From contig NZ_CP013987.1 of assembly GCF_001518815.1 (NCBI RefSeq), positions 1,963,001 through 2,027,000 on the forward strand: 64,000 nt of DNA, read 5' to 3'. Below the pieces are notes generated by a model. That model ran no database searches and was not told the DNA's origin. It worked only from the letters and a program-made list of their open reading frames with translations. The stretch comes from Pseudomonas oryzihabitans. GTDB taxonomy: Bacteria; Pseudomonadota; Gammaproteobacteria; Pseudomonadales; Pseudomonadaceae. Within the stretch, counting starts at the first letter, position 1. Each line of letters begins with the position of its first letter. A program made the position numbers and the translations under genes. This document shows positions 52,463 through 61,825 of this stretch, in pieces.

Positions 52463-54442
52463 ATGAGTTACCAGGTTCTTGCGCGCAAATGGCGCCCGCG
52501 GTCGTTCCGCGAAATGGTCGGCCAGACCCATGTGCTCAAGGCGCTGATCAACGCGCTGGATAACGAGCGGCTGCACCACGCCTATCTCTTCACCGGAACC
52601 CGCGGGGTGGGCAAGACCACCATCGCGCGGATCCTGGCCAAGTGCCTGAATTGCGAGACCGGGATCAGCTCGACGCCCTGTGGTAGCTGCTCGGTATGCC
52701 GTGAGATCGACGAAGGACGTTTCGTCGATCTGATCGAGGTGGATGCCGCCAGCCGTACCAAGGTGGAAGACACCCGTGAGCTGCTGGAGAACGTGCAGTA
52801 CGCGCCGTCCCGCGGTCGCTACAAGGTGTACCTCATCGACGAGGTGCACATGCTCTCCACCCACAGCTTCAATGCCCTGCTCAAGACGCTGGAAGAGCCG
52901 CCGCCCCACGTCAAGTTCCTGCTCGCCACCACCGATCCGCAAAAGCTGCCGGTCACCATCCTTTCGCGCTGCCTGCAGTTCTCGCTGAAGAACATGCCGC
53001 CGGAGCGGGTCGTTGCCCATCTTCAGCACGTACTTGCCGCGGAAAGCATTCCCTTCGAGGACGACGCCCTCTGGCTGCTGGGGCGCGCGGCCGATGGCTC
53101 CATGCGCGATGCCATGAGCCTGACCGACCAGGCGATCGCCTTTGGCGAGGGCAAGGTACTGGCTGCCGACGTGCGCGCCATGCTCGGCACCCTCGACCAT
53201 GGCCAGGTCTACGACGTGCTCCAGGCCCTGCTGGAAGGGGATGGGCGTGCCGTGCTGGACGCGGTCCGCCATCTGGCCGAGCAAGGCCCCGATTGGGGCG
53301 GTGTTCTGGCCGAGCTGCTCAATGTGCTGCACCGCGTGGCCATCGCCCAGGTGTTGCCCGATGCGGTGGACAATGGCCAGGGCGACCGCGAGCGGGTATT
53401 GACCCTGGCGCAGACGCTGCCGGCGGAAGACGTCCAGTATTATTACCAGTTGGGTCTGGTTGGCCGGCGCGATCTGCCGCTGGCGCCGGACCCGCGGCAC
53501 GGCTTCGAGATGGTCCTGCTGCGCATGCTGGCCTTCCGGCCGGCGGGTGCGGCCATCCCCGAGCGACCGGCCTTAAAGACGACGGGAGCCAGCCCGGCCA
53601 CGGCTGACTCCAACCCCCGTCCGGTGGCCGCAGCGGTCCCGACGCCGGCAGCGCCTGCAGCCTCGCCTCAAACGGCACCCGCGCCGGCATCGGCATCGCC
53701 ATCTTTGAGTAATACCACCCCTAAAGAGTCGCCGGTCGATCTTCCCTGGGAGGAACCTGCGCAGCCAGTAGTCGAGGCGGTAAAGGCGCCGGCGCCGGCT
53801 CCGGTGGCGCGGCCCGTTACGCCAGCGCCCAGCGCGCCCGCCACGCCCCGGGTCGAGACGACCCCTGCGGCGACGGTGATCGCCGAGTTGCCGGCGGACA
53901 CCTCCGGTGACGATCTGGACGGTGACGAAGAGCCGCCGCCAGCCGAGGATTACTACGAAGTAGGGCTGGACGACTATCTCGACAGCCTTGGCGAACCGGC
54001 GGTCGACGAGGTAGCCGCGGCTCCAGCGCCTGCGGTGCAGCCGGCCACGGGCCTCGCGGCCGATTGGCAGGCGCTGTTCCCCGATCTCAAGCTGGGCGGT
54101 CTGACCGCCAGCATCGCGGCCAACTGCACCCTGGTGGCAGTGGACGACGATCGCTGGCATCTGCACCTGGATCCGGCGCAGAGCGCCCTGTTCAACGCCA
54201 ACCAGCAGCTCCGGCTCAACGATGCGCTGAACCAGCAGCAGGGACGTACAATCACGCTCGAGGTCACCATTCAGACCCCCGAGCAGGAGACGCCCGCCCA
54301 GGCCGCCGCCAGGCGTCGGGCGGAGCGACAGCGGCTGGCGGAGCAGTCCATCCAGGATGACCCGCTCATCCGCCAGATGATGCAACAGTTCGCCGCCACG
54401 GTGCGCGCGGGTACCATCGAGCCGGTCGACACCCAAGCCTGA
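52463..54442 (+). CDS. dnaX: DNA polymerase III subunits tau/gamma
   Basis: This 659-residue clamp-loader ATPase links the polymerase core to the helicase. Walker A is GTRGVGKTTIARILAKCLNC (about 45-64). The zinc module Cys residues are in TPCGSCSVC. The DEAD-like VYLIDEVHMLS is near 120-130, and sensor 1 is ATTDPQKLPVTILSRC. A long Pro/Ala-rich linker (about 380-520) precedes the C-terminal domain that binds the polymerase. No E. coli-like frameshift heptamer was noticed. It is first of dnaX-ybaB-recR. Confidence 0.96.
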   Translation: MSYQVLARKWRPRSFREMVGQTHVLKALINALDNERLHHAYLFTGTRGVGKTTIARILAKCLNCETGISSTPCGSCSVCREIDEGRFVDLIEVDAASRTKVEDTRELLENVQYAPSRGRYKVYLIDEVHMLSTHSFNALLKTLEEPPPHVKFLLATTDPQKLPVTILSRCLQFSLKNMPPERVVAHLQHVLAAESIPFEDDALWLLGRAADGSMRDAMSLTDQAIAFGEGKVLAADVRAMLGTLDHGQVYDVLQALLEGDGRAVLDAVRHLAEQGPDWGGVLAELLNVLHRVAIAQVLPDAVDNGQGDRERVLTLAQTLPAEDVQYYYQLGLVGRRDLPLAPDPRHGFEMVLLRMLAFRPAGAAIPERPALKTTGASPATADSNPRPVAAAVPTPAAPAASPQTAPAPASASPSLSNTTPKESPVDLPWEEPAQPVVEAVKAPAPAPVARPVTPAPSAPATPRVETTPAATVIAELPADTSGDDLDGDEEPPPAEDYYEVGLDDYLDSLGEPAVDEVAAAPAPAVQPATGLAADWQALFPDLKLGGLTASIAANCTLVAVDDDRWHLHLDPAQSALFNANQQLRLNDALNQQQGRTITLEVTIQTPEQETPAQAAARRRAERQRLAEQSIQDDPLIRQMMQQFAATVRAGTIEPVDTQA

Positions 54443-54475
54443 CCGGTTTTCCATTCATAGTTCGAGGTAGCAGAC

Positions 54476-54802
54476 ATGATGAAAGGTGGCATGGCCGGCC
54501 TGATGAAGCAGGCCCAGCAGATGCAGGAAAAGATGCAGAAGATGCAGGAAGAGCTGGCGAACGCCGAAGTGACCGGTCAATCCGGCGCCGGGCTGGTCAG
54601 CATCGTCATGACCGGCCGACATGACGTCAAGCGCGTCAGCCTGGACGACAGCCTGATGCAGGAAGACAAGGAAATCCTCGAAGACCTGATCGCCGCCGCG
54701 GTGAATGACGCGGTGCGCAAGATCGAGCAGAACAGCCAGGACAAGATGTCCGGCATGACCTCCGGGATGCAGCTGCCGCCCGGCTTCAAGATGCCTTTCT
54801 AA
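54476..54802 (+). CDS. Nucleoid-associated protein, YbaB/EbfC family
   Basis: This 108-residue DNA-binding protein is of the YbaB family, which forms tweezer-like dimers. The Met/Gln-rich N-terminal helix ([20 protein letters not shown]) is typical, as is the central [20 protein letters not shown]. It lies 34 bases after dnaX and 62 before recR, the usual gene order. A role in nucleoid organisation or recovery from DNA damage is inferred from the family. Confidence 0.95.
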   Translation: MMKGGMAGLMKQAQQMQEKMQKMQEELANAEVTGQSGAGLVSIVMTGRHDVKRVSLDDSLMQEDKEILEDLIAAAVNDAVRKIEQNSQDKMSGMTSGMQLPPGFKMPF

Positions 54803-54864
54803 GACGTTCCAGCTCCGGGTGTCCGCTGGACACCCGTTTCTCCCGCCTTCCAGTACGGTAGTCC

Positions 54865-55464
54865 ATGAGCTTCAGTCCCCTGATTCGCCAATTGATCGAT
54901 GCGCTCCGGGTCCTGCCCGGTGTTGGCCAGAAGTCTGCCCAGCGCATGGCCCTGCAACTGCTCGAACGCGAACGCCAGGGCGGCCTGCGCCTGGCCAGTG
55001 CCCTCAGCGCGGCCATGGAAGGGGTAGGCTACTGCCGCCAGTGCCGTACCCTGAGCGAAAGCGAGATCTGCGGCTTTTGCAGCGATACCCGGCGTGACGA
55101 CAGCCTGCTGTGCGTGGTCGAGGGCCCCATGGACGTCTTCGCCGTGGAGCAGACCGGCTATCGCGGGCGCTACTTCGTGCTCAAGGGGCACCTGTCGCCC
55201 ATCGACGGTCTGGGACCGGACGCCATCGGTGTGCCCGAACTCGAACGGCGCGTCAGCGAGGGCGGCTTCCAGGAGATGATCATCGCCACCAACCCCACGG
55301 TGGAAGGCGAGGCGACTGCCTACTACATCGCCCATCTGCTGGCGCCCAAGGGCCTGACCATCTCCCGGATCGCCCATGGCGTGCCCCTGGGCGGCGAGCT
55401 GGATCTGGTCGACGGCGGAACCCTGACCCATGCCTTCGCCGGGCGCAAGCCGATCTCGCTCTAG
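54865..55464 (+). CDS. recR: Recombination protein RecR
   Basis: This 199-residue protein works with RecF and RecO to load RecA on gapped DNA. The N-terminal helix-hairpin-helix contains [19 protein letters not shown] (about 13-31). The zinc finger is [11 protein letters not shown] then ICGFC (about 56-72). The Toprim domain (about 80-175) has [20 protein letters not shown]. The C-terminal [15 protein letters not shown] is usual. It is full length. Confidence 0.96.
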   Translation: MSFSPLIRQLIDALRVLPGVGQKSAQRMALQLLERERQGGLRLASALSAAMEGVGYCRQCRTLSESEICGFCSDTRRDDSLLCVVEGPMDVFAVEQTGYRGRYFVLKGHLSPIDGLGPDAIGVPELERRVSEGGFQEMIIATNPTVEGEATAYYIAHLLAPKGLTISRIAHGVPLGGELDLVDGGTLTHAFAGRKPISL

Positions 55465-55516
55465 CGCCGTACTATCCCGTCACCCTGAAAGGGCGACAGC
55501 TCTGTATCTTGTGATC

Positions 55517-55535
55517 GAGAAGCATTATCATTATC
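55517..55535 (+). promoter_or_regulatory. Fur box upstream of the FecI-type sigma factor gene
   Basis: This 19-base site, containing AAGCATTATCATTATC, matches the Fur consensus at 15 of 19 positions. It lies 28 bases before the sigma gene start. It implies iron repression of the sigma factor gene and, through it, of the downstream regulator and receptor genes. Confidence 0.8.
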
Positions 55536-55562
55536 GGATGTCAGCTGCTTCCGAGGATGGTG

Positions 55563-56072
55563 ATGCAGACGCTCGAGTCCGACCGGCACGGACAAATCCG
55601 GACCCTCTACCTGGACCACCACGGCTGGCTGCGCGAGCGCCTGCAGCGGCGGCTGGGTTGCCTGGGGCAGGCGGCCGACCTGGCCCAGGACACCTTCGTC
55701 CGGCTGCTGGCGCGAGAAACCGAGCTGGAACGCCTGCGTGAACCACGCGCCTTTCTGGCTACCGTTGCCCAGGGATTGCTGGCCAATCATTGGCGCCGCC
55801 AGGCGCTGGAGCGCGCCTATCTGGAGGCCCTGGCCACGCGACCCGAGGAGGTACAGTCCTCGCCGGAAGCCCAGGCGCTGATCCTGGAAACCCTCACCGA
55901 GCTCGATGCGCTACTTGATCGCCTGCCCAGTCGCGTGCGCCAGGCCTTTCTGCTGGCGCAGCTCGAAGGCCTCACCTATGCCGTCATCGCCCAGCGTCTG
56001 GGCGTGTCGGAGCGGATGGTCAAGAAGTACATGGCGCAGGCCATGCTCCACTGCCTGGAACTGGTCTCTTGA
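55563..56072 (+). CDS. ECF sigma factor, FecI type
   Basis: This 169-residue iron-starvation sigma factor has region 2 (about 8-75, with LRERLQRRLGCLGQAADLAQ then DTFVRLLA). Region 4 (about 105-165) has the helix-turn-helix LTYAVIAQRLGVSERMVKKY. The ATG at 55563 is preferred because GAGG lies 6 bases upstream; the ATG at 55557 overlaps that site. It has a Fur box upstream, and a FecR-type gene follows with a 4-base overlap. It would direct transcription of the TonB receptor gene downstream. Confidence 0.92.
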   Translation: MQTLESDRHGQIRTLYLDHHGWLRERLQRRLGCLGQAADLAQDTFVRLLARETELERLREPRAFLATVAQGLLANHWRRQALERAYLEALATRPEEVQSSPEAQALILETLTELDALLDRLPSRVRQAFLLAQLEGLTYAVIAQRLGVSERMVKKYMAQAMLHCLELVS

Positions 56073-56998
56073 GTGCCCTGAACCCTGGCCGCGGTGAACC
56101 GCTGGAAGAGGCGGCGCTCTGGTTTGCCGAGCTGGCTGCCGACGAGGTGGATCCCGCCACCGAGCGCGCCTGGGAGCGTTGGCTCCAGGCGGACACTCGC
56201 CACGCCGTCGCCTGGGCACGGGTGGAGGAGATCAGCGCCCGCTTCGCGGGTCTGCCGGTGTCAGGACGCCTGGCGCTGGCGCGGCGCGAGACCCTGGGGC
56301 GGCGCCGTGCGCTCAAGGTGTTGGGCCTGGCCCTGGGTGGCCTGGCACTGGGCTGGAATCGCCCGGACGACTGGCGGCTAGGGCAGGGTGCCGACCTGAG
56401 CACGGCAGTCGGTGAGATCCGTGCCTTCGGCCTCGCCACTGGGGTGCGGGGCTGGCTCAACACCGACAGCCAGCTGGCGCGGGAGACTTCAAACCGCTGG
56501 AGGCTATTGCGCGGCGAGGTGCTGTTGGAAAGTCGGCGCGGGGCGGCGCTCCTGCAATTGGACACGGCGGTCGGTCAGGTGCGTTTTGGCCCGGGCTGTT
56601 GCGCGGTTCGAGCGCGCGAGGACGGGCTGGAGGTCGCAGCCTATAGCGGCATCCTCCAGTTGTTGCCACTACAGGCACCCCCTCAGGTCCTGGCTGAAGG
56701 GGCTCGCGGCCTGATGACCGTGAACGGGGTGCGGCCGCTGGGTCGCGTCGATCCGGGTCGTCAGCTCTGGCGCCAGGGGCGGCTGGTGGTGGACGACTGG
56801 TCTTTGCAGGCCTTGGTAGAGGAACTCGGGCGTTATCGCCCGGGGCTGCTGACCTGCACCGCCACGGTCGCCGGACTGCGCGTGGTAGGCAGCTATCCAC
56901 TGGGCGACACCGATCGCGCCCTGGCAGCCCTGGCCGATAGCCTCCCGGTGCGGGTGGAGCGGCGCCTGCCCTGGTGGGTGCAGCTCGTGCCCGCCTAA
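56069..56998 (+). CDS. FecR-type transmembrane sigma regulator
   Basis: This 309-residue protein has a cytoplasmic N-terminal anti-sigma part (about 1-80, EEAALWFAELAADEVDPATE then AWARVEEISARF). One membrane segment follows (about 89-103, ALKVLGLALGGLALGW), then a periplasmic FecR domain (about 120-220). The C-terminal part is the STN-like region contacting the receptor. It carries the iron-siderophore signal from the TonB receptor to the sigma factor. It starts with TTG in a TTGA overlap with the sigma gene stop, so expression is probably coupled and low. Confidence 0.9.
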   Translation: MSALNPGRGEPLEEAALWFAELAADEVDPATERAWERWLQADTRHAVAWARVEEISARFAGLPVSGRLALARRETLGRRRALKVLGLALGGLALGWNRPDDWRLGQGADLSTAVGEIRAFGLATGVRGWLNTDSQLARETSNRWRLLRGEVLLESRRGAALLQLDTAVGQVRFGPGCCAVRAREDGLEVAAYSGILQLLPLQAPPQVLAEGARGLMTVNGVRPLGRVDPGRQLWRQGRLVVDDWSLQALVEELGRYRPGLLTCTATVAGLRVVGSYPLGDTDRALAALADSLPVRVERRLPWWVQLVPA

Positions 56999-57073
56999 AA
57001 AAAATGCGGCGGGTGGTTCCCCTTTTGCGCGCTCGTGGGGCTTAGGGGAAACGATCTGTTATTCGAGGCCTCC

Positions 57074-59491
57074 ATGCATTGCCCACCCTGCTTTACCCTT
57101 CACCCCCTGCGTCGCGCGGCACGTGTCCTGGCGCTGGCCGTACCGTTGGGGATTACCGGTCTGGTCGCGCCGTTGGGCCTGGCCCAGGCCGCGCCCCCAG
57201 CTCAGGAGTACCGTATCGAGGCAGGCAGCCTGGCCGCCGTGGTCAGCACCTTCGCCGCCCAGAGTGGCGTACTGCTCTCGGCACCAGCCCAAGGTCTGGA
57301 GGGGCGCCGCAGTCCGGGGCTGCAGGGCCGCTACACACCGGGCGAAGGCTTCCAGCAGATCCTCCAAGGCAGCGGCCTGCAGGCGGTGCGCCAGGCCGAT
57401 GGCAGCTATCGCCTGGAGTCGGTGGCCGCGACCGGCGTGACCTCCCTGAGCGACACCACGGTGACCGGCTTCGCCCTGGGCAATGCCCTGGGCGAGACCG
57501 ATGGCTACCTCGCGACCCATAGCAACGTGGCCACCAAGACCAGCAAGGGGCTGCTGGAAACCTCCCAGTCGGTCTCGGTGGTGACCCGCGAGCAGATCGA
57601 TGAGCAGGGCGCCAAGACCGTGCAGCAGGCCATGAGATACACCCCGGGCATCTTCACCGGGCAGATCGGCGCGTCCAATCGCTATGACTATGTGGTGATG
57701 CGCGGCTTCGCCGACAACAGCGTCGACAATGTCTTTCTCGACGGCCTCAAGACCATGGGCGACAGCGGCACCTTCAGCTCGCTGCAGGTCGATCCCTATT
57801 TTCTCGAACGCATCGACGTAGTGAAGGGGCCGGCCTCGGTGCTCTATGGCCGTAGCCTGCCAGGCGGGCTGGTGGCGCTCACCAGCAAGAAACCGCTGTA
57901 CCAGCCCTATCATCAGGTCCAGGCCATGCTGGGCAATCTCGGCCAGCGCGGCGCCGGCTTCGATTTCGGCGGGCCGCTGGACGAGGAGGGGCGTATCGCC
58001 TATCGCCTGGTGGGCCTCGCCCAGCACAGCGATACCCAGTTCAACCACGTGGAAGAAGAGCGCTATGCCCTGGCGCCCAGCCTGGCCATCGACCTGAGCG
58101 ACGACACCACCCTGACCCTGCAGGCCTATCTGCAAAAGGACCCGGACGGTGGCTACCACAGCGGGGTACCGGCCGAGGGCAGTCTCTATCGGCGCAACGG
58201 TCGCTACATCAGCAACCATTTCTTCGACGGCGAGCCGGACCACGACAAGTTCGAGCGCACCCAGCAGATGGTCGGCTATCAGTTCGAGCACAGGTTCAAT
58301 GACGTCTGGAGTGCGCGGCAGAACTTCCGCTATGCCAAGTCGCGGGTCGAGCTGGAGCAGGTCTATGGCTACGGCTATGTTGGCGACAGCAACCTGCTCA
58401 ATCGCTATTACTCCGGCGGCCGCGAGAACCTGCATGCCTATACCCTGGACAATCTGGTCCAGGCGGACTTCGATTGGGCCGGCAGCCGGCACACCCTGCT
58501 CGCCGGGCTGGACTACCAGCGTCGCTGGACCCATGTGGATTGGCCCAGTGGCACGGCGGATCCGCTGGACGCCTTCGAGCCCAGCTACGGCGGTCAGGTG
58601 ACCATCTCCCCCGGCACCGAATACCGCCGCGAGCTGGCACAGACCGGCGTCTACCTGCAGGATCTCATCGAGCTGGATCGCTGGCGCTTTTCCCTGGGTC
58701 TACGCCAGGACTGGGTGGAGATCGGCATCGAGGATCGTCTGGCGGGTACGCGCAGCAGCGCGCGCCGCGGCCAGGCCAGCGGGCGGGCCGGGGCACTCTA
58801 TCTGTTCGACAATGGCCTGGCGCCCTACCTGAGCTATTCCACGTCCTTCAATCCCAATGCCTACAACGACGAAGCGGGCAATCCCCTGGAGCCCACCGAG
58901 GGCAAGCAGTGGGAGCTGGGCCTGAAGTACCAGCCGCCGGGCAGCACCAGCTTCTACACCGCCTCGCTGTTCCACATCACCCAGGAAAACGTGGCGACCA
59001 AGCTGCCGCAGGAAGACTTCTATTCCTCGGTAGGCGAGATCCGTTCCCGTGGCCTGGAGCTGGAAGGCCATCTGCAGCTGGCCGAGCGCCTCAAGCTGCT
59101 GGGCAGCTATACCTTCACCGACATCGAGTACACCCAGGCGCTGGATGGCAACCAGGGCAACACGCCGAACCAGGCGCCGCGCCACCAGGCGTCGCTGTGG
59201 GGTGAATACGAGCTGGCCGGACCACTGGCGGGGTTCAGCGTCGGCGCCGGGGCGCGCTACGTGGGTACCAGCTGGGCGGACAAGGCCAACACCCGTAAGG
59301 TACCAGCCTACACCCTGGTGGATGCCATGCTCGCCTATGACTTCACCCGGCTGGGGATGCCGGGGCTCACGGCACGGGTCAATGCCAACAACCTGATGGG
59401 CAAGGACTATGTGGCGTCCTGCTATAGCCTGGACTTCTGCTATTTCGGGGAGGAGCGCAACGTGACCGCGACGGTCAGCTACAGCTTCTAA
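57074..59491 (+). CDS. TonB-dependent siderophore receptor with signalling domain
   Basis: This 805-residue outer-membrane receptor has a signal peptide (about 1-40, ending LAQAA). The N-terminal STN signalling domain (about 45-115, EYRIEAGSLAAVVSTFAAQS) talks to FecR. A plug domain follows (about 150-260, with QSVSVVTREQIDEQG and RIDVVKGPASVLYGRSLPGG). A 22-strand barrel ends in the terminal Phe (TVSYSF) used by the Bam complex. The ferrichrome/ferrioxamine receptor group is the closest by motif. The actual siderophore is not determined. It follows its sigma and FecR genes by 75 bases. Confidence 0.92.
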   Translation: MHCPPCFTLHPLRRAARVLALAVPLGITGLVAPLGLAQAAPPAQEYRIEAGSLAAVVSTFAAQSGVLLSAPAQGLEGRRSPGLQGRYTPGEGFQQILQGSGLQAVRQADGSYRLESVAATGVTSLSDTTVTGFALGNALGETDGYLATHSNVATKTSKGLLETSQSVSVVTREQIDEQGAKTVQQAMRYTPGIFTGQIGASNRYDYVVMRGFADNSVDNVFLDGLKTMGDSGTFSSLQVDPYFLERIDVVKGPASVLYGRSLPGGLVALTSKKPLYQPYHQVQAMLGNLGQRGAGFDFGGPLDEEGRIAYRLVGLAQHSDTQFNHVEEERYALAPSLAIDLSDDTTLTLQAYLQKDPDGGYHSGVPAEGSLYRRNGRYISNHFFDGEPDHDKFERTQQMVGYQFEHRFNDVWSARQNFRYAKSRVELEQVYGYGYVGDSNLLNRYYSGGRENLHAYTLDNLVQADFDWAGSRHTLLAGLDYQRRWTHVDWPSGTADPLDAFEPSYGGQVTISPGTEYRRELAQTGVYLQDLIELDRWRFSLGLRQDWVEIGIEDRLAGTRSSARRGQASGRAGALYLFDNGLAPYLSYSTSFNPNAYNDEAGNPLEPTEGKQWELGLKYQPPGSTSFYTASLFHITQENVATKLPQEDFYSSVGEIRSRGLELEGHLQLAERLKLLGSYTFTDIEYTQALDGNQGNTPNQAPRHQASLWGEYELAGPLAGFSVGAGARYVGTSWADKANTRKVPAYTLVDAMLAYDFTRLGMPGLTARVNANNLMGKDYVASCYSLDFCYFGEERNVTATVSYSF

Positions 59492-59536
59492 AGGGGCCGG
59501 GCGCCTGTTGCTGGCTGAGCGGCAGGCGCAAGCGGC

Positions 59537-60268
59537 TCAGCCTTCCAGCTGGCCGCCCGCGAGGGCGCAGAGGCGGGCGGAGTCGAGGATGCGTACTTCC
59601 TTGCCTTCGGCCGCCAGCACGCCGCTCTGCTGGAAGCGGGTGAAGACCCGCGACACGGTTTCCACCGCCAGGCCGAGGAAGTTGCCGATTTCGTTGCGCG
59701 ACATGCTCAGGCGGAATTGCTGGGCGGAAAAGCCACGGGCATGGAAGCGCGCCGAGAGATTGACCAGGAAGGTGGCTATGCGCTCGTCTGCGCTCTTCTT
59801 GGACAAGAGCACCATCATCTGCTGGTCGTCGCGGATTTCCCGGCTCATCACCCGCAACAATTGCCGGCGCAGTTGCGGCAGCTGCTCGGAGAGCTCGTCC
59901 AGGCGCTCGAAGGGGATCTCGCAGACGGTGGTGGTCTCCAGCGCCCGGGCCGAGACCGGATAGCGCTCGGTGTCCATGCCCGACAGCCCGACCAGTTCGC
60001 TGGGCAGGTGGAAGCCGGTGATCTGCTCCTCCCCGGTATCGCTCAGGCTGCTGGTGCGCAGCGCGCCGGAACGCACCGCATAGACCGAGCCGAAGGTATC
60101 GCCCTGGCGGAACAGGTGGTCGCCCTTGGCCAGCGGCCGGCCGCGCTTGACGATCTGGTCGAGGGCGTCGAGGTCCTTCAGGTCGAGCGAGAGCGGCAGG
60201 CACAGCGAGGCGAGGCTGCAATCCTTGCAATGGGCCTGGGCGGTGCGCAGCTTGAGGGGCTCGGTCAT
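59537..60268 (-). CDS. anr: Anaerobic regulator Anr (FNR family)
   Basis: This 243-residue oxygen sensor binds a 4Fe-4S cluster. Three N-terminal Cys residues are in [16 protein letters not shown] (about 14-29). The fourth is in the [11 protein letters not shown] stretch (about 115). The cyclic-nucleotide-type beta domain includes [15 protein letters not shown], and the C-terminal helix-turn-helix is in [20 protein letters not shown]. It is nearly identical in layout to P. aeruginosa Anr. The start at 60268 ([11 protein letters not shown]) is chosen by that family; no clear ribosome site is present and an earlier in-frame ATG (60328) is possible. The hemN gene lies upstream. Confidence 0.95.
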   Translation of the reverse strand: MTEPLKLRTAQAHCKDCSLASLCLPLSLDLKDLDALDQIVKRGRPLAKGDHLFRQGDTFGSVYAVRSGALRTSSLSDTGEEQITGFHLPSELVGLSGMDTERYPVSARALETTTVCEIPFERLDELSEQLPQLRRQLLRVMSREIRDDQQMMVLLSKKSADERIATFLVNLSARFHARGFSAQQFRLSMSRNEIGNFLGLAVETVSRVFTRFQQSGVLAAEGKEVRILDSARLCALAGGQLEG

Positions 60269-60331
60269 GGCGGAGGATCGCTTCTCGTCTGGTTCCAAAA
60301 GTCTAACTTTAGCAGTCATGGCAGGCATGGG

Positions 60332-61714
60332 TCATATCACCCGGGAAAAGCGCTGGTTGTCGTGGCCCGACAGGTAGCGGTCGAACAGCATGCACAGGGC
60401 GCGTATTAGCAGGCGGCCAGGGGGCAGCACCTGGAGGCCGCGCTCGTCGAGGCGGATCAGGCCGTCGGCGGCCATGGCCAGTAGCTGCGGCCAGGCGTCG
60501 GCGAAGTACTGGCGAAAATCCAGTTCGCAACTGCGTTCGATGGCGGCGAAATCCAGCTGGAAGTGGCAGATCAGCTGGCCGATCACCGCGCCGCGAATGC
60601 GGTCATCCCGCGACCGTCGCACGCCGCGGGCCACCGCCAGGTCGCCCTGGCCCAGGCGTTCCTGGTAGCGGGCGAGGTCGGGCGTATTCTGGCAGAGGAC
60701 ATCGCCGATCTGGCTGATGGCGGAGACGCCCAGGCCCAGCAGGTCGCAGTGACCGTGGGTGGTGTAACCCTGGAAATTGCGCTGCAGGGTGCCGTCTTCC
60801 TGGGCGATGGCCAGGTCATCGTCGGGCAGGGCGAAGTGGTCCATGCCGATGTAGCGATAGCCGGCGGCCAGCAGCTGTTCCACCGTGCGCTGCAGCATCT
60901 CCAGCTTGGCCGCGGGGTCCGGCAGCTCGCTGGCTTCGATGCGCCGCTGCGGCGGAAAGCGCTGTGGCAGATGGGCGTAGTTGAACACCGACAGGCGATG
61001 CGGTTGCAGCTCCAGGACCCGTTCCACGGTGTGGGAAAAGCTGGCCGGGGTTTGCCGGGGCAGGCCGTAGATGAGGTCCAGGTTGATGGAGCGGTAGTCG
61101 AGGGCGCGAGCGGCCTCCACCAGGGTGCGGGTGTCGTCGAAGGGTTGCAGGCGATTGATCGCCAGCTGCACCTGCAGGTCCAGGTCCTGGACGCCGAAGC
61201 TCACGCGGTTGAAGCCCAGCTCGCGGAGCAGGCCCATGGTGCTCCAGTCGGCTTCGCGCGGGTCGATCTCGATGGAGTAGTCGCCGCGGTCGTCGTCGGC
61301 CAGGGTGAAGTGGCGGCGCAGGTCAGCCATCAGCTCGCGCAGCTGCATGGGGTTGAGAAAGGTCGGGGTGCCACCGCCAAGGTGCAGCTGTTCCACCCGC
61401 TGCCCACCGTCCAGGTGCCGGCTGGTGAGGACCATCTCCTGGCGCAGGGCCTCCAGGTAGGCGGCGCTGCGGCTGCGGTCCTTGGTGATGACCTTGTTGC
61501 AGGCGCAGTAGTAGCAGATGTTCGCGCAGAAGGGCACGTGCAGGTAGAGCGACAGCGGGCGTCCGGCCTGGCGGCTCAGGCGCAGGGCGCCGAGCAGGTC
61601 GAAGGGGCCGATGCCGTCGTGGAATTGCACGGCGGTGGGGTAGGAGGTGTAGCGGGGGCCGGCGCGATCGTAGCGGGCGATGAGGTCGGCGTCCCAGACG
61701 AGGGCGGCTGTCAT
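60332..61714 (-). CDS. hemN: Oxygen-independent coproporphyrinogen III oxidase
   Basis: This 460-residue radical SAM enzyme makes protoporphyrinogen IX without oxygen, for haem synthesis under anaerobiosis. The iron-sulfur Cys cluster CANICYYCACNK is at about 62-73, preceded by SLYLHVPF. GGGTPTFL near 112-119 binds S-adenosylmethionine. The start at 61714 (MTAALVWDADLIARYDRAGPR) matches the family. The upstream in-frame continuation overlaps the divergent hydrolase gene and is a shadow. A perfect Anr box lies about 64 bases upstream of the start. Confidence 0.95.
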   Translation of the reverse strand: MTAALVWDADLIARYDRAGPRYTSYPTAVQFHDGIGPFDLLGALRLSRQAGRPLSLYLHVPFCANICYYCACNKVITKDRSRSAAYLEALRQEMVLTSRHLDGGQRVEQLHLGGGTPTFLNPMQLRELMADLRRHFTLADDDRGDYSIEIDPREADWSTMGLLRELGFNRVSFGVQDLDLQVQLAINRLQPFDDTRTLVEAARALDYRSINLDLIYGLPRQTPASFSHTVERVLELQPHRLSVFNYAHLPQRFPPQRRIEASELPDPAAKLEMLQRTVEQLLAAGYRYIGMDHFALPDDDLAIAQEDGTLQRNFQGYTTHGHCDLLGLGVSAISQIGDVLCQNTPDLARYQERLGQGDLAVARGVRRSRDDRIRGAVIGQLICHFQLDFAAIERSCELDFRQYFADAWPQLLAMAADGLIRLDERGLQVLPPGRLLIRALCMLFDRYLSGHDNQRFSRVI

Positions 61715-61765
61715 GCCGGGCTCCAATGGTTTCGAGGCGCCCAGTGTGAGGGGCAGGCTCCTGGC

Positions 61766-61789
61766 TTTATTGATCCAGATCAATAAAGG
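61766..61789. promoter_or_regulatory. Anr/FNR box in an extended palindrome
   Basis: The core at 61771-61784 is TTGATCCAGATCAA, a perfect TTGAT-N4-ATCAA Anr site. The symmetry extends to 11-base arms (CTTTATTGATC and its complement) around CA. Its centre is about 64 bases before the hemN start, placing a -41.5 start of transcription near 61736. It is about 45 bases before the divergent hydrolase start. Confidence 0.9.
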
Positions 61790-61825
61790 CCGGGTTAAGC
61801 TCTGGCGTTTGACGAGGAGTAGCCC

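Noticed and set aside
52463-54442. Programmed frameshift in dnaX to make a short gamma form
   Set aside because: No E. coli-like A-AAA-AAG heptamer with a downstream stem was noticed; a different mechanism cannot be excluded.
57059-58534. Minus-strand open frame of 491 codons over the TonB receptor gene
   Set aside because: Antisense to a receptor with signal, plug and barrel motifs; the translation is low-complexity and unsupported.
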